Assembly (NCBI GenBank): GCA_937969485.1
Contig: CALBVQ010000009.1
Span: 1 to 5,582 of the forward strand
Direction: 5' to 3'
Origin: an uncultured Saprospiraceae bacterium
GTDB lineage: Bacteria > Bacteroidota > Bacteroidia > Chitinophagales > Saprospiraceae
DNA length: 5,582 nt
Each line of letters begins with the position of its first letter. The stretch's first letter is position 1. A model generated the notes under the pieces. The model was given only the letters and a program-made list of their open reading frames with translations, searched no databases and was not told the DNA's origin. Of this stretch, positions 1-5,582 are shown one piece after another. A program made the position numbers and the translations under genes.

Positions 1-44
1 TGGATTTACAGTCCAACCCACCTCTCCAACTGTGGCGCACCCCC
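1..44 (-). tRNA. tRNA-Tyr (anticodon GUA), 5' part only, cut by the window edge
   Basis: On the minus strand the 44 bases from position 44 down to 1 fold as the first half of a tRNA. There is a GGGGGTG acceptor 5' strand (44-38), a CCA/TGG D stem with a GTTGG-containing loop, and an anticodon stem TTGGA closing the loop CTGTAAA. The loop gives anticodon GTA, tyrosine. The variable arm, T arm and acceptor 3' strand lie beyond position 1. The base after the acceptor strand is C where U8 is usual, so the exact 5' end could shift by a base. It lies 22 bases downstream of tRNA-Thr on the same strand, so the two are probably cotranscribed. Confidence 0.85.
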
Positions 45-66
45 AGACTTGGTATCACAAAAAAAG

Positions 67-140
67 AGCCGATGGAGGGATTCGAACCCCCGACCCGCTG
101 ATTACAAATCAGCTGCTCTGGCCAACTGAGCTACATCGGC
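67..140 (-). tRNA. tRNA-Thr (anticodon UGU)
   Basis: A complete 74-base cloverleaf is read from 140 down to 67. The acceptor stem GCCGATG/CATCGGC is perfect. The D stem is GCTC/GAGC and the anticodon stem GCTGA/TCAGC closes the loop TTTGTAA, giving TGT, which reads ACA threonine codons. The T arm contains the usual TTCGAAT loop with one G-T pair in its stem, and the discriminator base is T. CCA is not encoded; a CTTTTT run follows the 3' end and must be trimmed. It is the first tRNA of a cluster continuing into tRNA-Tyr, with a promoter-like element about 47 bases upstream. Confidence 0.97.
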
Positions 141-186
141 ATACACTCTTTCTTCAAAATTCAATTACTTTTCATCAAAAGCGACG

Positions 187-194
187 CAAAAATA
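187..194 (-). promoter_or_regulatory. Probable tRNA cluster promoter, Bacteroidota -7 element
   Basis: On the minus strand this reads TATTTTTG, an exact match to the TAnnTTTG -7 consensus known for the primary sigma factor of Bacteroidota. Transcription would start around 180-184, leaving about 40 bases before the tRNA-Thr 5' end at 140. The -33 region at the usual spacing is only a T run (TTTT near 214-217) rather than a clear TTTG, so the match rests mainly on the -7 box. A terminator upstream (335-361) supports the need for a separate promoter here. Confidence 0.6.
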
Positions 195-334
195 GTAGTT
201 TATTTCAAATGAAAAAAAGTTTTGAGACTATTTATTTTATTTTTTTTAATACGAGACACAAATCCTCCTACTAGTGGGATTTTTTGATATTCCAAAGCAC
301 TTCAATACCCAATATTTGTACCGCAAAACTGCAA

Positions 335-361
335 AAATCTACAGAACTGTTCTGTAGATTT
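335..361 (-). terminator. Perfect inverted repeat, probable terminator after hpf
   Basis: Two 13-base arms (335-347 and 349-361) are perfectly complementary around a single central base. As RNA this would form a stem of about 10 pairs with a 7-base loop. On the minus strand the stem ends in AGATTTTT, followed by another T run a few bases on, which fits intrinsic termination of the xerC-hpf transcript. It lies about 130 bases after the hpf stop, longer than usual. Because it is a near-perfect DNA dyad, a protein-binding operator is an alternative. Confidence 0.6.
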
Positions 362-453
362 AGAAACAACAGTGATTTTATTCTTTCTTTTAGTTTATGC
401 AAGAAAAATTACATCTACCAAAATAAAAACATCAATCATTAATATTTGACCTT

Positions 454-469
454 TTGGGCGGAAGCCCAA
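454..469 (-). other. Small GC-rich hairpin just after the hpf stop
   Basis: TTGGGC (454-459) pairs with GCCCAA (464-469) across a four-base loop that reads TTCC on the minus strand. It begins 21 bases after the hpf stop codon and stands out as GC-rich in an AT-rich region. No T run follows on the minus strand, so it is a poor terminator; an mRNA 3' end stabiliser or processing site is possible. An alternative pairing, AGCC with GGCT (463-476), competes with it. Confidence 0.35.
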
Positions 470-490
470 GTAGGCTAAAATACGATCGCT

Positions 491-796
491 TTACCTTCCG
501 TAATCGCTTCTTTTCTCCTTAATTCTCTTAAGTTGTCTCATTATGGCATTAGCGCTTTCGTCAGCAGCTTGCTCAAAGGTCTTCGCTGTGGAACTAGCAA
601 TCAGCTTGCTACCAGGGACATTCATCGATATCTCAACTATTTTATCTTTGATCTGGCCAGTATTTTCTAATTTCATTATGACAGAAGTATCAACTATTTC
701 TTGGTAAAGTTTTTCGATCTTCTGCAGTTTCTTGTCGATAAATTCAATCAATTTACTATCTGCAGTGAAATGTACACTCTGGTAATTGGCTTTCAT
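491..796 (-). CDS. hpf: Ribosome hibernation promoting factor, short form (HPF/YfiA/RaiA family)
   Basis: This 101-residue protein matches the short HPF/RaiA family in length and layout. The family binds the 30S subunit in the decoding region and silences or pairs ribosomes when growth stops. Visible features are an N-terminal strand (about 1-11), a first helix rich in Lys and Glu (14-32), central strands (37-67), and a second helix (72-95) running into a basic end, KRIKEKRSDYGR. The extra C-terminal dimerisation domain of long HPF is absent. The ATG at 794-796 begins 31 bases after the xerC stop, so the two are likely cotranscribed. An AGGAGG motif overlaps the xerC stop but lies about 25 bases from this ATG, too far for a normal ribosome binding site. 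Identity is secure from sequence pattern; regulation is not visible. Confidence 0.92.
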   Translation of the reverse strand: MKANYQSVHFTADSKLIEFIDKKLQKIEKLYQEIVDTSVIMKLENTGQIKDKIVEISMNVPGSKLIASSTAKTFEQAADESANAIMRQLKRIKEKRSDYGR

Positions 797-827
797 ATGT
801 CAAATTTTATTTTACTGATAACTCCTC

Positions 828-1718
828 CTAGCCTTTAGGGTGAGCATTCTTATATACTGATTTAAGTTCCTCAATTGAATTATGGGTATACACTTGCGTT
901 GCTGCTAAACTTGCGTGGCCGAGTATCTCCTTTACAGCATTTAGTTCAGCACCTCCATTCATCATGTGAGTGGCAAAACTGTGTCGCAGGACATGCGGGC
1001 TCTTTTTTCCAACAGTTGTTAATACGCTCAAATGCTTATTTACTATATTATAAACAGCCTTGGGGTACAACTTGTTTGATTTTGTGCTACTAAAGATATA
1101 TGGTGAATTATCAAATCCTGTCGTTTTTAGTACATCGAAATATAATTTGAAATTAGCAACTAGTCCTGAAGACAGTGGCACCATCCTTTCCTTGTTGCCT
1201 TTTCCTAAAACTCGAATACTACCACTAGCCAATGATACATCGACTTTCTTTAGGTTGATTAACTCAGATCTTCTTATCCCGGTATTATAAAACAATTCTA
1301 CGATCAAGAAATCTCTCCACTGGAAAGGATCGTCTACGTCTTTAATAATAGATTCGAAGGTATGTATTAGCTCCTCTTCTTTGAGATGAACAGGGAGTCT
1401 CTTAGGTGTTTTTAAGGCCCTTATCCTGTCGCATGGATTTATGATATCTAGTATCGACTTTCTTAGGTACTTGTAAAAGTTGCGAACAGAAATGACCTTT
1501 CTATTGATAGATCGATTCGATATACCATCTTCAGCGAGTGCCACGATCCATCCGCGAACATGAATATGCTTGACTATTTGTACATCCTGAATCTCAAGGT
1601 GTTCTGTAAGGAATACCATAAATTGAAACAGGTCTTTTTCATAAGCAGTCACCGTGTGGGATGAATACCGCTTCTCACGAGCTAGATAATTAATATATGA
1701 TTTTATGGCTTGTTGCAT
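828..1718 (-). CDS. xerC: XerC-type tyrosine recombinase
   Basis: This 296-residue protein has the usual Xer length and two-domain layout. A SAM-like DNA-binding domain (about 1-86) is followed by a catalytic domain (about 108-290). All catalytic residues of the family can be seen: R149 in TGIRRSE, K173 in GKGNKER, H242 and R245 in PHVLRHSFATH, H268 in LGHAS and the nucleophile Y277 in TQVYTH. Xer recombinases act in pairs at the dif site to resolve chromosome dimers at division. Neither a partner nor dif is visible here, so calling it XerC rather than XerD rests on its place beside hpf, as in many Bacteroidota. It is intact, starts at the ATG at 1716-1718, and is followed by hpf after 31 bases. 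No mobile-element boundaries surround it, so a housekeeping role is favoured over a phage or transposon integrase. The upstream region has only a one-mismatch -7 element (minus-strand AATCTTTG, 1763-1770). Confidence 0.87.
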   Translation of the reverse strand: MQQAIKSYINYLAREKRYSSHTVTAYEKDLFQFMVFLTEHLEIQDVQIVKHIHVRGWIVALAEDGISNRSINRKVISVRNFYKYLRKSILDIINPCDRIRALKTPKRLPVHLKEEELIHTFESIIKDVDDPFQWRDFLIVELFYNTGIRRSELINLKKVDVSLASGSIRVLGKGNKERMVPLSSGLVANFKLYFDVLKTTGFDNSPYIFSSTKSNKLYPKAVYNIVNKHLSVLTTVGKKSPHVLRHSFATHMMNGGAELNAVKEILGHASLAATQVYTHNSIEELKSVYKNAHPKG

Positions 1719-1837
1719 ATTATATGAACTGCAAAAGAAGTGCCAAGATTCCTAATCATCTACAAAGATTTAAAAGTACTAGTGTATTGGCTTACGCCCA
1801 AAGCATACATCTACAGCATCAAGATGCACTATAAATA

Positions 1838-1870
1838 ACAAAGGCTATCCAAAAAATGGATAGCCTTTGT
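1838..1870 (-). terminator. Intrinsic terminator of the SusCD-type operon
   Basis: Arms 1838-1850 and 1858-1870 form a perfect 13-base-pair stem with a 7-base loop. It starts 29 bases after the stop codon of the last lipoprotein gene. On the minus strand it is followed by TTATTTATAG, a moderately T-rich tail. Position and strength fit an operon terminator and insulate xerC from transcription of the uptake genes. The plus-strand tail is less T-rich and there is no plus-strand gene to end. Confidence 0.82.
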
Positions 1871-1899
1871 ATTATCGTAAAAGATTACGAATTTACTCC

Positions 1900-2703
1900 T
1901 TACTTAAGTGGCGGCCAATCTCCGGCAGCATTAGTCAAAGTTGTTGTTCCAACTTCTCCATAAGTATTCGTCCAAGTGAAAGTTAAAAGATTTCCATCAA
2001 CTGAAATATCACTGTAACTCCATGTATCATCATAACCATCTAAACCATTTATAGATAAAGTGTTACAAATATCTTGAAGCTCTAATGATCCCCAACCAGC
2101 TGCTGGTCCACCGTAACATGCTTGGTAAGTACCAAATGCCCAATCGTCCCAAGTATACTTACCAGGGTCAGTTTCTGTTAGAGTAGCGGTACCTGTTACG
2201 GCGTCACCATCACAGAAATAGTCAACTGTAGAATATGCATACTCCCCTGCTAAAGCAGAGCTACAAGTTGCAACAATACTTACAACTTTTCCTGTATCAT
2301 TAGCTCCGTCAGCTCTAAATCTTAATGTGAATACGTCACCAACAGCAACATCTTCAACTGCTATACCGACTGCTGTAGCTGCATCAGTTAGAGAAATATT
2401 AAGATCCGCAGGAAATGAACCAAAATCTTGAAGCTTTACCTGAGCGCCTCCATTTCTTGAAATGAATACCTCCCCTGAAGATACAGCATCACCTGCAGTA
2501 ACTAAAGTAGAGCCATAGTAAGCGTTAGGAATATCTCCTAGGTTAAAAAATCCGCTAACGACGTCAACTGAGTAAATTGCTCCACCCTCGACGTTAAATG
2601 TATTTTCTTCTGCTTTTGGTACTATATCAGGGTCCGTACAGTTTGTAAATAAAACCATGGAAGCTGAAAAGCACAAAAAGAAAAGTATCTTTTGAAATTT
2701 CAT
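1900..2703 (-). CDS. Surface lipoprotein of a SusCD-type locus, probable substrate-binding accessory
   Basis: This 267-residue protein begins with a lipoprotein signal peptide (1-21) and lipobox LFTNC, with C22 as the acylated cysteine. The residues after it, TDPDIVP, are acidic, as in Bacteroidota lipoproteins sent to the cell surface. Two regions follow. Residues about 33-146 are strand-rich and include a TLRFRADG segment. Residues about 147-260 start with CSSALAGEY, contain four cysteines (147, 164, 196, 213) and many aromatics, and include a TETDPGKYTWDDWAFGTY stretch. The four cysteines could form two disulfides. No catalytic motif is evident. It is the last gene of the operon, 17 bases after its neighbour and just before the terminator. 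Its place and type suggest the SusE/SusF-like or surface-glycan-binding slot, capturing substrate for SusD and SusC. That role is inferred from context; I cannot assign a named family or ligand. Confidence 0.72.
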   Translation of the reverse strand: MKFQKILFFLCFSASMVLFTNCTDPDIVPKAEENTFNVEGGAIYSVDVVSGFFNLGDIPNAYYGSTLVTAGDAVSSGEVFISRNGGAQVKLQDFGSFPADLNISLTDAATAVGIAVEDVAVGDVFTLRFRADGANDTGKVVSIVATCSSALAGEYAYSTVDYFCDGDAVTGTATLTETDPGKYTWDDWAFGTYQACYGGPAAGWGSLELQDICNTLSINGLDGYDDTWSYSDISVDGNLLTFTWTNTYGEVGTTTLTNAAGDWPPLK

Positions 2704-2720
2704 TTTTATTATTTTAAAAG

Positions 2721-3422
2721 TTAATTATTAGCCTGTGAATTAAGATCATTGATAAACATTATCAATTCATCTTCTTTCGCAAAATTGTATTTATGTCCTT
2801 TCAGGAAATTTCTAATCTTGCTATCACAAAGCTTGTCATTAAGAACCCTCTTTCTATTCTTTGGAAGTTTATAAAATTCATTATTTGATTCAATCATATA
2901 CAATTCTTTACCAATGTATTTCGAATCTCTGTCACCAGTGTGAAGAGCCTCATTATATGTAGGCCCTTTAATTATTGATGTCTTATATTTCAATAATCTG
3001 TAATGACCATCGACTAAAACCTCAACAAGGTGCGATTCATTTGTTGAAACATGAACGATCTTATATGGATAGTCATCCATATACATAATATCGTCTATAA
3101 AAAATATTGTATCAACATACTTTACAGGAAAAGCAAAAGTTTTGTCGTCAGTCTCAACTAGTACGTAATTGTTATGGGTATCATAGTTAAGTTTAACTTC
3201 AGAACTTTTGGTATCATTTTTAAATTTTAAAACTCCTAATCTAGAAGAAGGAAATTGCAATGAAGTTCCTTTAATAGTTGTAGACGGAGAAAACGCCCGT
3301 ACACCGTAATTTTGTAGGTCTGCTGGGTTAGCAAAATCACTAAAACCAGCACCTCTTTGCATTTGAGCAAAAGAAGTACAAAGTACAAAAAACAAGATGA
3401 CAACTATATTAAGAATCCTCAT
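2721..3422 (-). CDS. Secreted protein of unknown function within the SusCD-type operon
   Basis: I cannot name a function for this 233-residue protein. It has a Sec signal peptide (1-19, hydrophobic core 5-17) with likely cleavage after SFA, before Q20. There is no lipobox cysteine at the cleavage site, so it should be periplasmic or released rather than lipid-anchored. The mature part looks strand-rich: KLNYDTHNNYVLVET (77-91), an FAFPVKYVDTIFF segment (96-108), and a VEVLVDGHYRLLKYKTS segment (133-149). The C-terminal third (from about 182) is basic and helical, ending in a KIRNFLKGHKYNF plus acidic DEL pattern. This layout recalls uncharacterised envelope proteins common in Bacteroidota, which I recognise by pattern only. 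It starts 9 bases after the SusD stop and is followed 17 bases later by a lipoprotein gene, so it is almost certainly cotranscribed with the transporter. No transmembrane segment or enzyme motif is seen beyond the signal. Confidence 0.75.
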   Translation of the reverse strand: MRILNIVVILFFVLCTSFAQMQRGAGFSDFANPADLQNYGVRAFSPSTTIKGTSLQFPSSRLGVLKFKNDTKSSEVKLNYDTHNNYVLVETDDKTFAFPVKYVDTIFFIDDIMYMDDYPYKIVHVSTNESHLVEVLVDGHYRLLKYKTSIIKGPTYNEALHTGDRDSKYIGKELYMIESNNEFYKLPKNRKRVLNDKLCDSKIRNFLKGHKYNFAKEDELIMFINDLNSQANN

Positions 3423-3431
3423 GACTACTAT

Positions 3432-4781
3432 TTATTCGAATGCCCAAACTGGCTGATTAAGTAATCCACCGCCTTGACTATCTTTGGCAGCCGTTACATT
3501 TTCTCTGTTAGTTTGGTCTTCACTTTCCGCATAGATATATCTAAGTGGAATACCTCCACCTGGATTGAATCCATTGTCACCGTCAGCATTAGGACTTAGT
3601 GCAGGTAAACCTGTTCTTCTCCAGTTAGCGAACGTTTCGTGGAAATTGAATCCATAATATGCCTTGTAAGCTTCAGTCATGATATTCGAAAGAGATGCAT
3701 CAGCAGATGCAGCATCAACATAACCATCATCAGTAGCTCCTACTAAGTCAAAACTAGCTTGAATACCTGCTTTTAATGCATCGCTAGCATCACCACCAGC
3801 AGCTGCTGTAGCTTCTGCTTCAATGAATTTCAATTCAACATAAGATATCAAAGGCACAGAAGCATCAGATCTTCCCCAAATAGGTCCAGCATTTCCATCA
3901 AAGAAACCCCATTGTGTACCATCGAAACTCATGTAAAGATCCTGTCTTGGATCACCATCCATCATTGCAGCAAAACGATTGTCAATTCCTAACGTAGCCG
4001 GTCTTTCGATACCGAATTTAGCTAGAGACCAATTTGCAGTTTCAGCAGTTTGAAATGTGAAGCTAGGAGCTGCTTCATTTGAAGTGAAAGAAGACTGAAC
4101 TTCAGCTAAAGCTTTAGCATAATCACCACTATTTCTCTTAGAGGTATGCATGTAATACCTAGCTTTGAATCCATGAGCTGCAGCAATCCAAGCAGCAGCA
4201 TCACCACCATAAATCAGGTCTCCACCATTGTATCCACCACTTCCAGCTGTTAATGTAGCAATTGCTTCATCAAGTAACGACTGAACAGTGCCATAAATAC
4301 TCTCTTGAGAATCATAACCCGGAGTAAGGTTTTCAGTACCTAAAAAAGCCTCCGTATATGGTATATCACCAAAGAATGAAGTCGCTTTTCCTAGTTCGTT
4401 TGCCATAATTATTTTAGCAACGGCTCCATAAAAAGGTCTTTCACCAGCTGAATTTCTCATCACATCGCAACTTCTTAGTACACCTGCATATAAACCAGTC
4501 GACCAGTAGTTATTCATTACACTTGGTCCTAGTAAATACGAATTGTACCCTAGTTGCTGTGCATCTAGTCCAAAAAATTGCTGCATGCAAATACCTGCAA
4601 CTCTATTGGGGTTTGTCCCTTCGTTAAAAGCAGATTGAGATTGAATCTCTGGAAGCATCAGCTTCAAATCAACTGTAACAGGGTTGTTTGGATCTGTATT
4701 GATTTCCTCTAATGTTGCACCACAAGATGACATAATTACAAGAACTGCAAATACAGAAATATATGTTATAAATTTCTTCAT
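3432..4781 (-). CDS. SusD/RagB family nutrient-binding outer-membrane lipoprotein
   Basis: This is the surface lipoprotein that caps the SusC barrel and binds substrate. The 449-residue protein has a lipoprotein signal (1-19) with C20 in IMSSC, then acidic E25-E26. The N-terminal NTDPNNP (28-34) and LMLPEIQ segments are typical of the SusD-like group often named nutrient-binding outer-membrane lipoprotein. Further family signatures are GDIPYTEAF (138-146), the helix with FKARYYMH (205-212), DPRQD (277-281), YVELKFIEAEA (314-324), WRRTGLPAL (387-395) and IPLRYIYAESE (411-421). The length is at the short end for the family but no piece is obviously missing. It starts 21 bases after the SusC stop, the standard SusC-SusD order. 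The ligand cannot be read from sequence: this branch occurs in loci for glycans and for other nutrients, and no enzyme gene is nearby to decide. Confidence 0.93.
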   Translation of the reverse strand: MKKFITYISVFAVLVIMSSCGATLEEINTDPNNPVTVDLKLMLPEIQSQSAFNEGTNPNRVAGICMQQFFGLDAQQLGYNSYLLGPSVMNNYWSTGLYAGVLRSCDVMRNSAGERPFYGAVAKIIMANELGKATSFFGDIPYTEAFLGTENLTPGYDSQESIYGTVQSLLDEAIATLTAGSGGYNGGDLIYGGDAAAWIAAAHGFKARYYMHTSKRNSGDYAKALAEVQSSFTSNEAAPSFTFQTAETANWSLAKFGIERPATLGIDNRFAAMMDGDPRQDLYMSFDGTQWGFFDGNAGPIWGRSDASVPLISYVELKFIEAEATAAAGGDASDALKAGIQASFDLVGATDDGYVDAASADASLSNIMTEAYKAYYGFNFHETFANWRRTGLPALSPNADGDNGFNPGGGIPLRYIYAESEDQTNRENVTAAKDSQGGGLLNQPVWAFE

Positions 4782-4802
4782 TTTATTAATTCAGTTTGTT
4801 AA

Positions 4803-5582
4803 TTAAAAGTTTAATCTAACAGTCGCAGAATAGCTTCTAGTGTTAGGCATATTGAAATAATCAAGTCCATAACCATTCGAATCACCAGTAAGGTTAGTCT
4901 CTGGGTCAATTCCAGGATATTCAGTGCTTAACCACAAGTTTCTACCTGTTAATGAAATACTTGCTCCAGTAAATACATTACCAAGCATGTTACTAGGTAA
5001 GTTGTAATTTAAAGAAAGTTCTCTTAATCTTAACCAAGAAGTATCGTAAATACTCATTTCAGAGATTCCACCAAAACCGTATCTTACTCTGTAGAAAGAA
5101 GAAAAACTTGCGTTAGGATCAGCCTCAGCTAAAGCAACTGTTCTATCATTCTGCACATAGTTAGGCTCATCTGCTGTTCCAGCGTTATAAACACCATCAA
5201 AAACAACAACGTCATTTCTTTCATCTGCAGAAGTTAACGAAGTACCGAAATAATCCATGATACCGCAAGTACCACACCACATGTCACCTCCTTGACGGAA
5301 GTCCAATAGGCCAGTTAAAGAGAAATCACCAAAAGTGAACGTATTTCTTAAACCTGCAATCCAATCTGGATTAGGATCTCCTAAAGGCTTTCTTACCGGA
5401 TCTACCAACGGCCATCCGTCAGCACCAATAATCAACTCATCATTTTCTGTTCTTTGGAATCCTGTTCCATAAATAACTGAGAAAGGTTGACCAGGAACTA
5501 CATCAACTGATGTTGAAACAAAACCATTAAGTCCAATATCCTCAACTCCTTCAGCTAGCTCTTCTACATCATTTTCGTAAGC
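4803..5582 (-). CDS. SusC/RagA family TonB-linked outer-membrane transporter, C-terminal part
   Basis: The reading frame is open from the window edge at 5582 to the TAA at 4803-4805, giving the last 259 residues of a protein that in this family is usually about 1000 residues long. A TTG at 5433-5435 is an internal leucine codon, not a start. Recognisable SusC pieces, numbered from the window edge, include the GQPFSVIYGTGFQR segment (about 31-44), LGDPNPDWIAGLRNTF (about 67-82) and the RQGGDMW turn. A long run of barrel strands ends in SYSATVRLNF, whose terminal Phe is the outer-membrane assembly signal. The plug domain, TonB box and N-terminal extension lie outside the window. The protein imports substrate delivered by the SusD partner 21 bases downstream, powered by TonB-ExbBD. 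An unusual CGTC pair occurs at 103-106 of the visible part. Confidence 0.93.
   Translation of the reverse strand, partial: AYENDVEELAEGVEDIGLNGFVSTSVDVVPGQPFSVIYGTGFQRTENDELIIGADGWPLVDPVRKPLGDPNPDWIAGLRNTFTFGDFSLTGLLDFRQGGDMWCGTCGIMDYFGTSLTSADERNDVVVFDGVYNAGTADEPNYVQNDRTVALAEADPNASFSSFYRVRYGFGGISEMSIYDTSWLRLRELSLNYNLPSNMLGNVFTGASISLTGRNLWLSTEYPGIDPETNLTGDSNGYGLDYFNMPNTRSYSATVRLNF

Larger units (their letters stand above)
141..490. other. 350-base gene-free stretch between hpf and the tRNA cluster
   Basis: No convincing coding sequence is present on either strand. The stretch is strongly AT-rich, with long A and T runs around 211-250. It contains three things I can point to, listed separately: a small hairpin just after the hpf stop, a long perfect inverted repeat that looks like a minus-strand terminator, and a -7 promoter element for the tRNAs. 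The part between about 200 and 330 shows nothing else I can support. Confidence 0.7.

Noticed and set aside
32..274. Plus-strand open frame of 80 codons over the tRNA region
   Set aside because: It runs antisense through both tRNA genes and into AT-rich spacer; its residues are simply translated tRNA complement, with no protein-like pattern.
261..286. Possible plus-strand terminator, AATCC/GGATT stem followed by a T run
   Set aside because: The stem is only about five pairs with a poor loop, and no plus-strand gene lies upstream.
822..829. AGGAGG-like motif as the hpf ribosome binding site
   Set aside because: It lies about 25 bases from the hpf ATG, beyond useful spacing, and genes in this phylum generally do not rely on such sites; it overlaps the xerC stop codon.
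875..1290. Two overlapping plus-strand open frames opposite xerC
   Set aside because: They are antisense to a well-conserved recombinase with all catalytic residues intact, and have no recognisable protein features.
828..1718. Recombinase as integrase of a mobile element next to tRNA genes
   Set aside because: Its length and motifs fit chromosomal Xer proteins and it pairs with hpf as in many Bacteroidota. No att-like direct repeat or phage or conjugation gene is seen, and both visible tRNAs lack a duplicated 3' end in the window.
1732..1739. TTCTTTTG on the minus strand as an xerC -7 promoter element
   Set aside because: It misses the conserved A of TAnnTTTG, has no -33 element at proper spacing and would leave almost no leader before the ATG at 1718.
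5433..5435. TTG as the start of a 210-residue protein
   Set aside because: The frame stays open for 49 more codons to the window edge and those codons encode typical SusC sequence, so this is an internal leucine.

Overview
The window looks like part of the chromosome of a Bacteroidota bacterium (class not certain; a marine flavobacterium or cytophagalean would fit). The clues are a SusC/SusD pair, lipoprotein signal peptides followed by acidic residues, AT-rich gene leaders with little Shine-Dalgarno character, a TAnnTTTG-type promoter element and modest G+C. Every supported gene is on the minus strand, so transcription reads from high to low coordinates.

Right part (5582 to about 1838): a compact operon for outer-membrane uptake. 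It holds the C-terminal 259 residues of a SusC/RagA TonB-dependent transporter, cut by the window edge. A SusD/RagB nutrient-binding lipoprotein follows, then a 233-residue secreted protein of unknown function, then a 267-residue lipoprotein that is probably a surface substrate-binding accessory. The gaps are only 9 to 21 bases, and a strong hairpin terminator follows the last stop codon. SusD and the last lipoprotein would sit on the cell surface, capture substrate and pass it to the SusC barrel. No enzyme, sensor or regulator is visible, so the substrate cannot be named.

Left part (1718 to 1): the edge of a conserved housekeeping block. A XerC-type tyrosine recombinase is followed by the short ribosome hibernation factor HPF, then a perfect hairpin terminator. 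A 350-base gene-free stretch carries that terminator and a good -7 promoter element. Then come tRNA-Thr(UGU) and the 5' part of tRNA-Tyr(GUA), which runs off the left edge. In related genomes this block usually continues into more tRNAs, tuf, secE, nusG and the rplK-rpoB genes, which would lie beyond position 1.

The window is therefore a junction between core translation genes and an accessory nutrient-uptake locus. The least understood parts are the two small genes at the end of the uptake operon. I saw no CRISPR array, insertion sequence or defence system.
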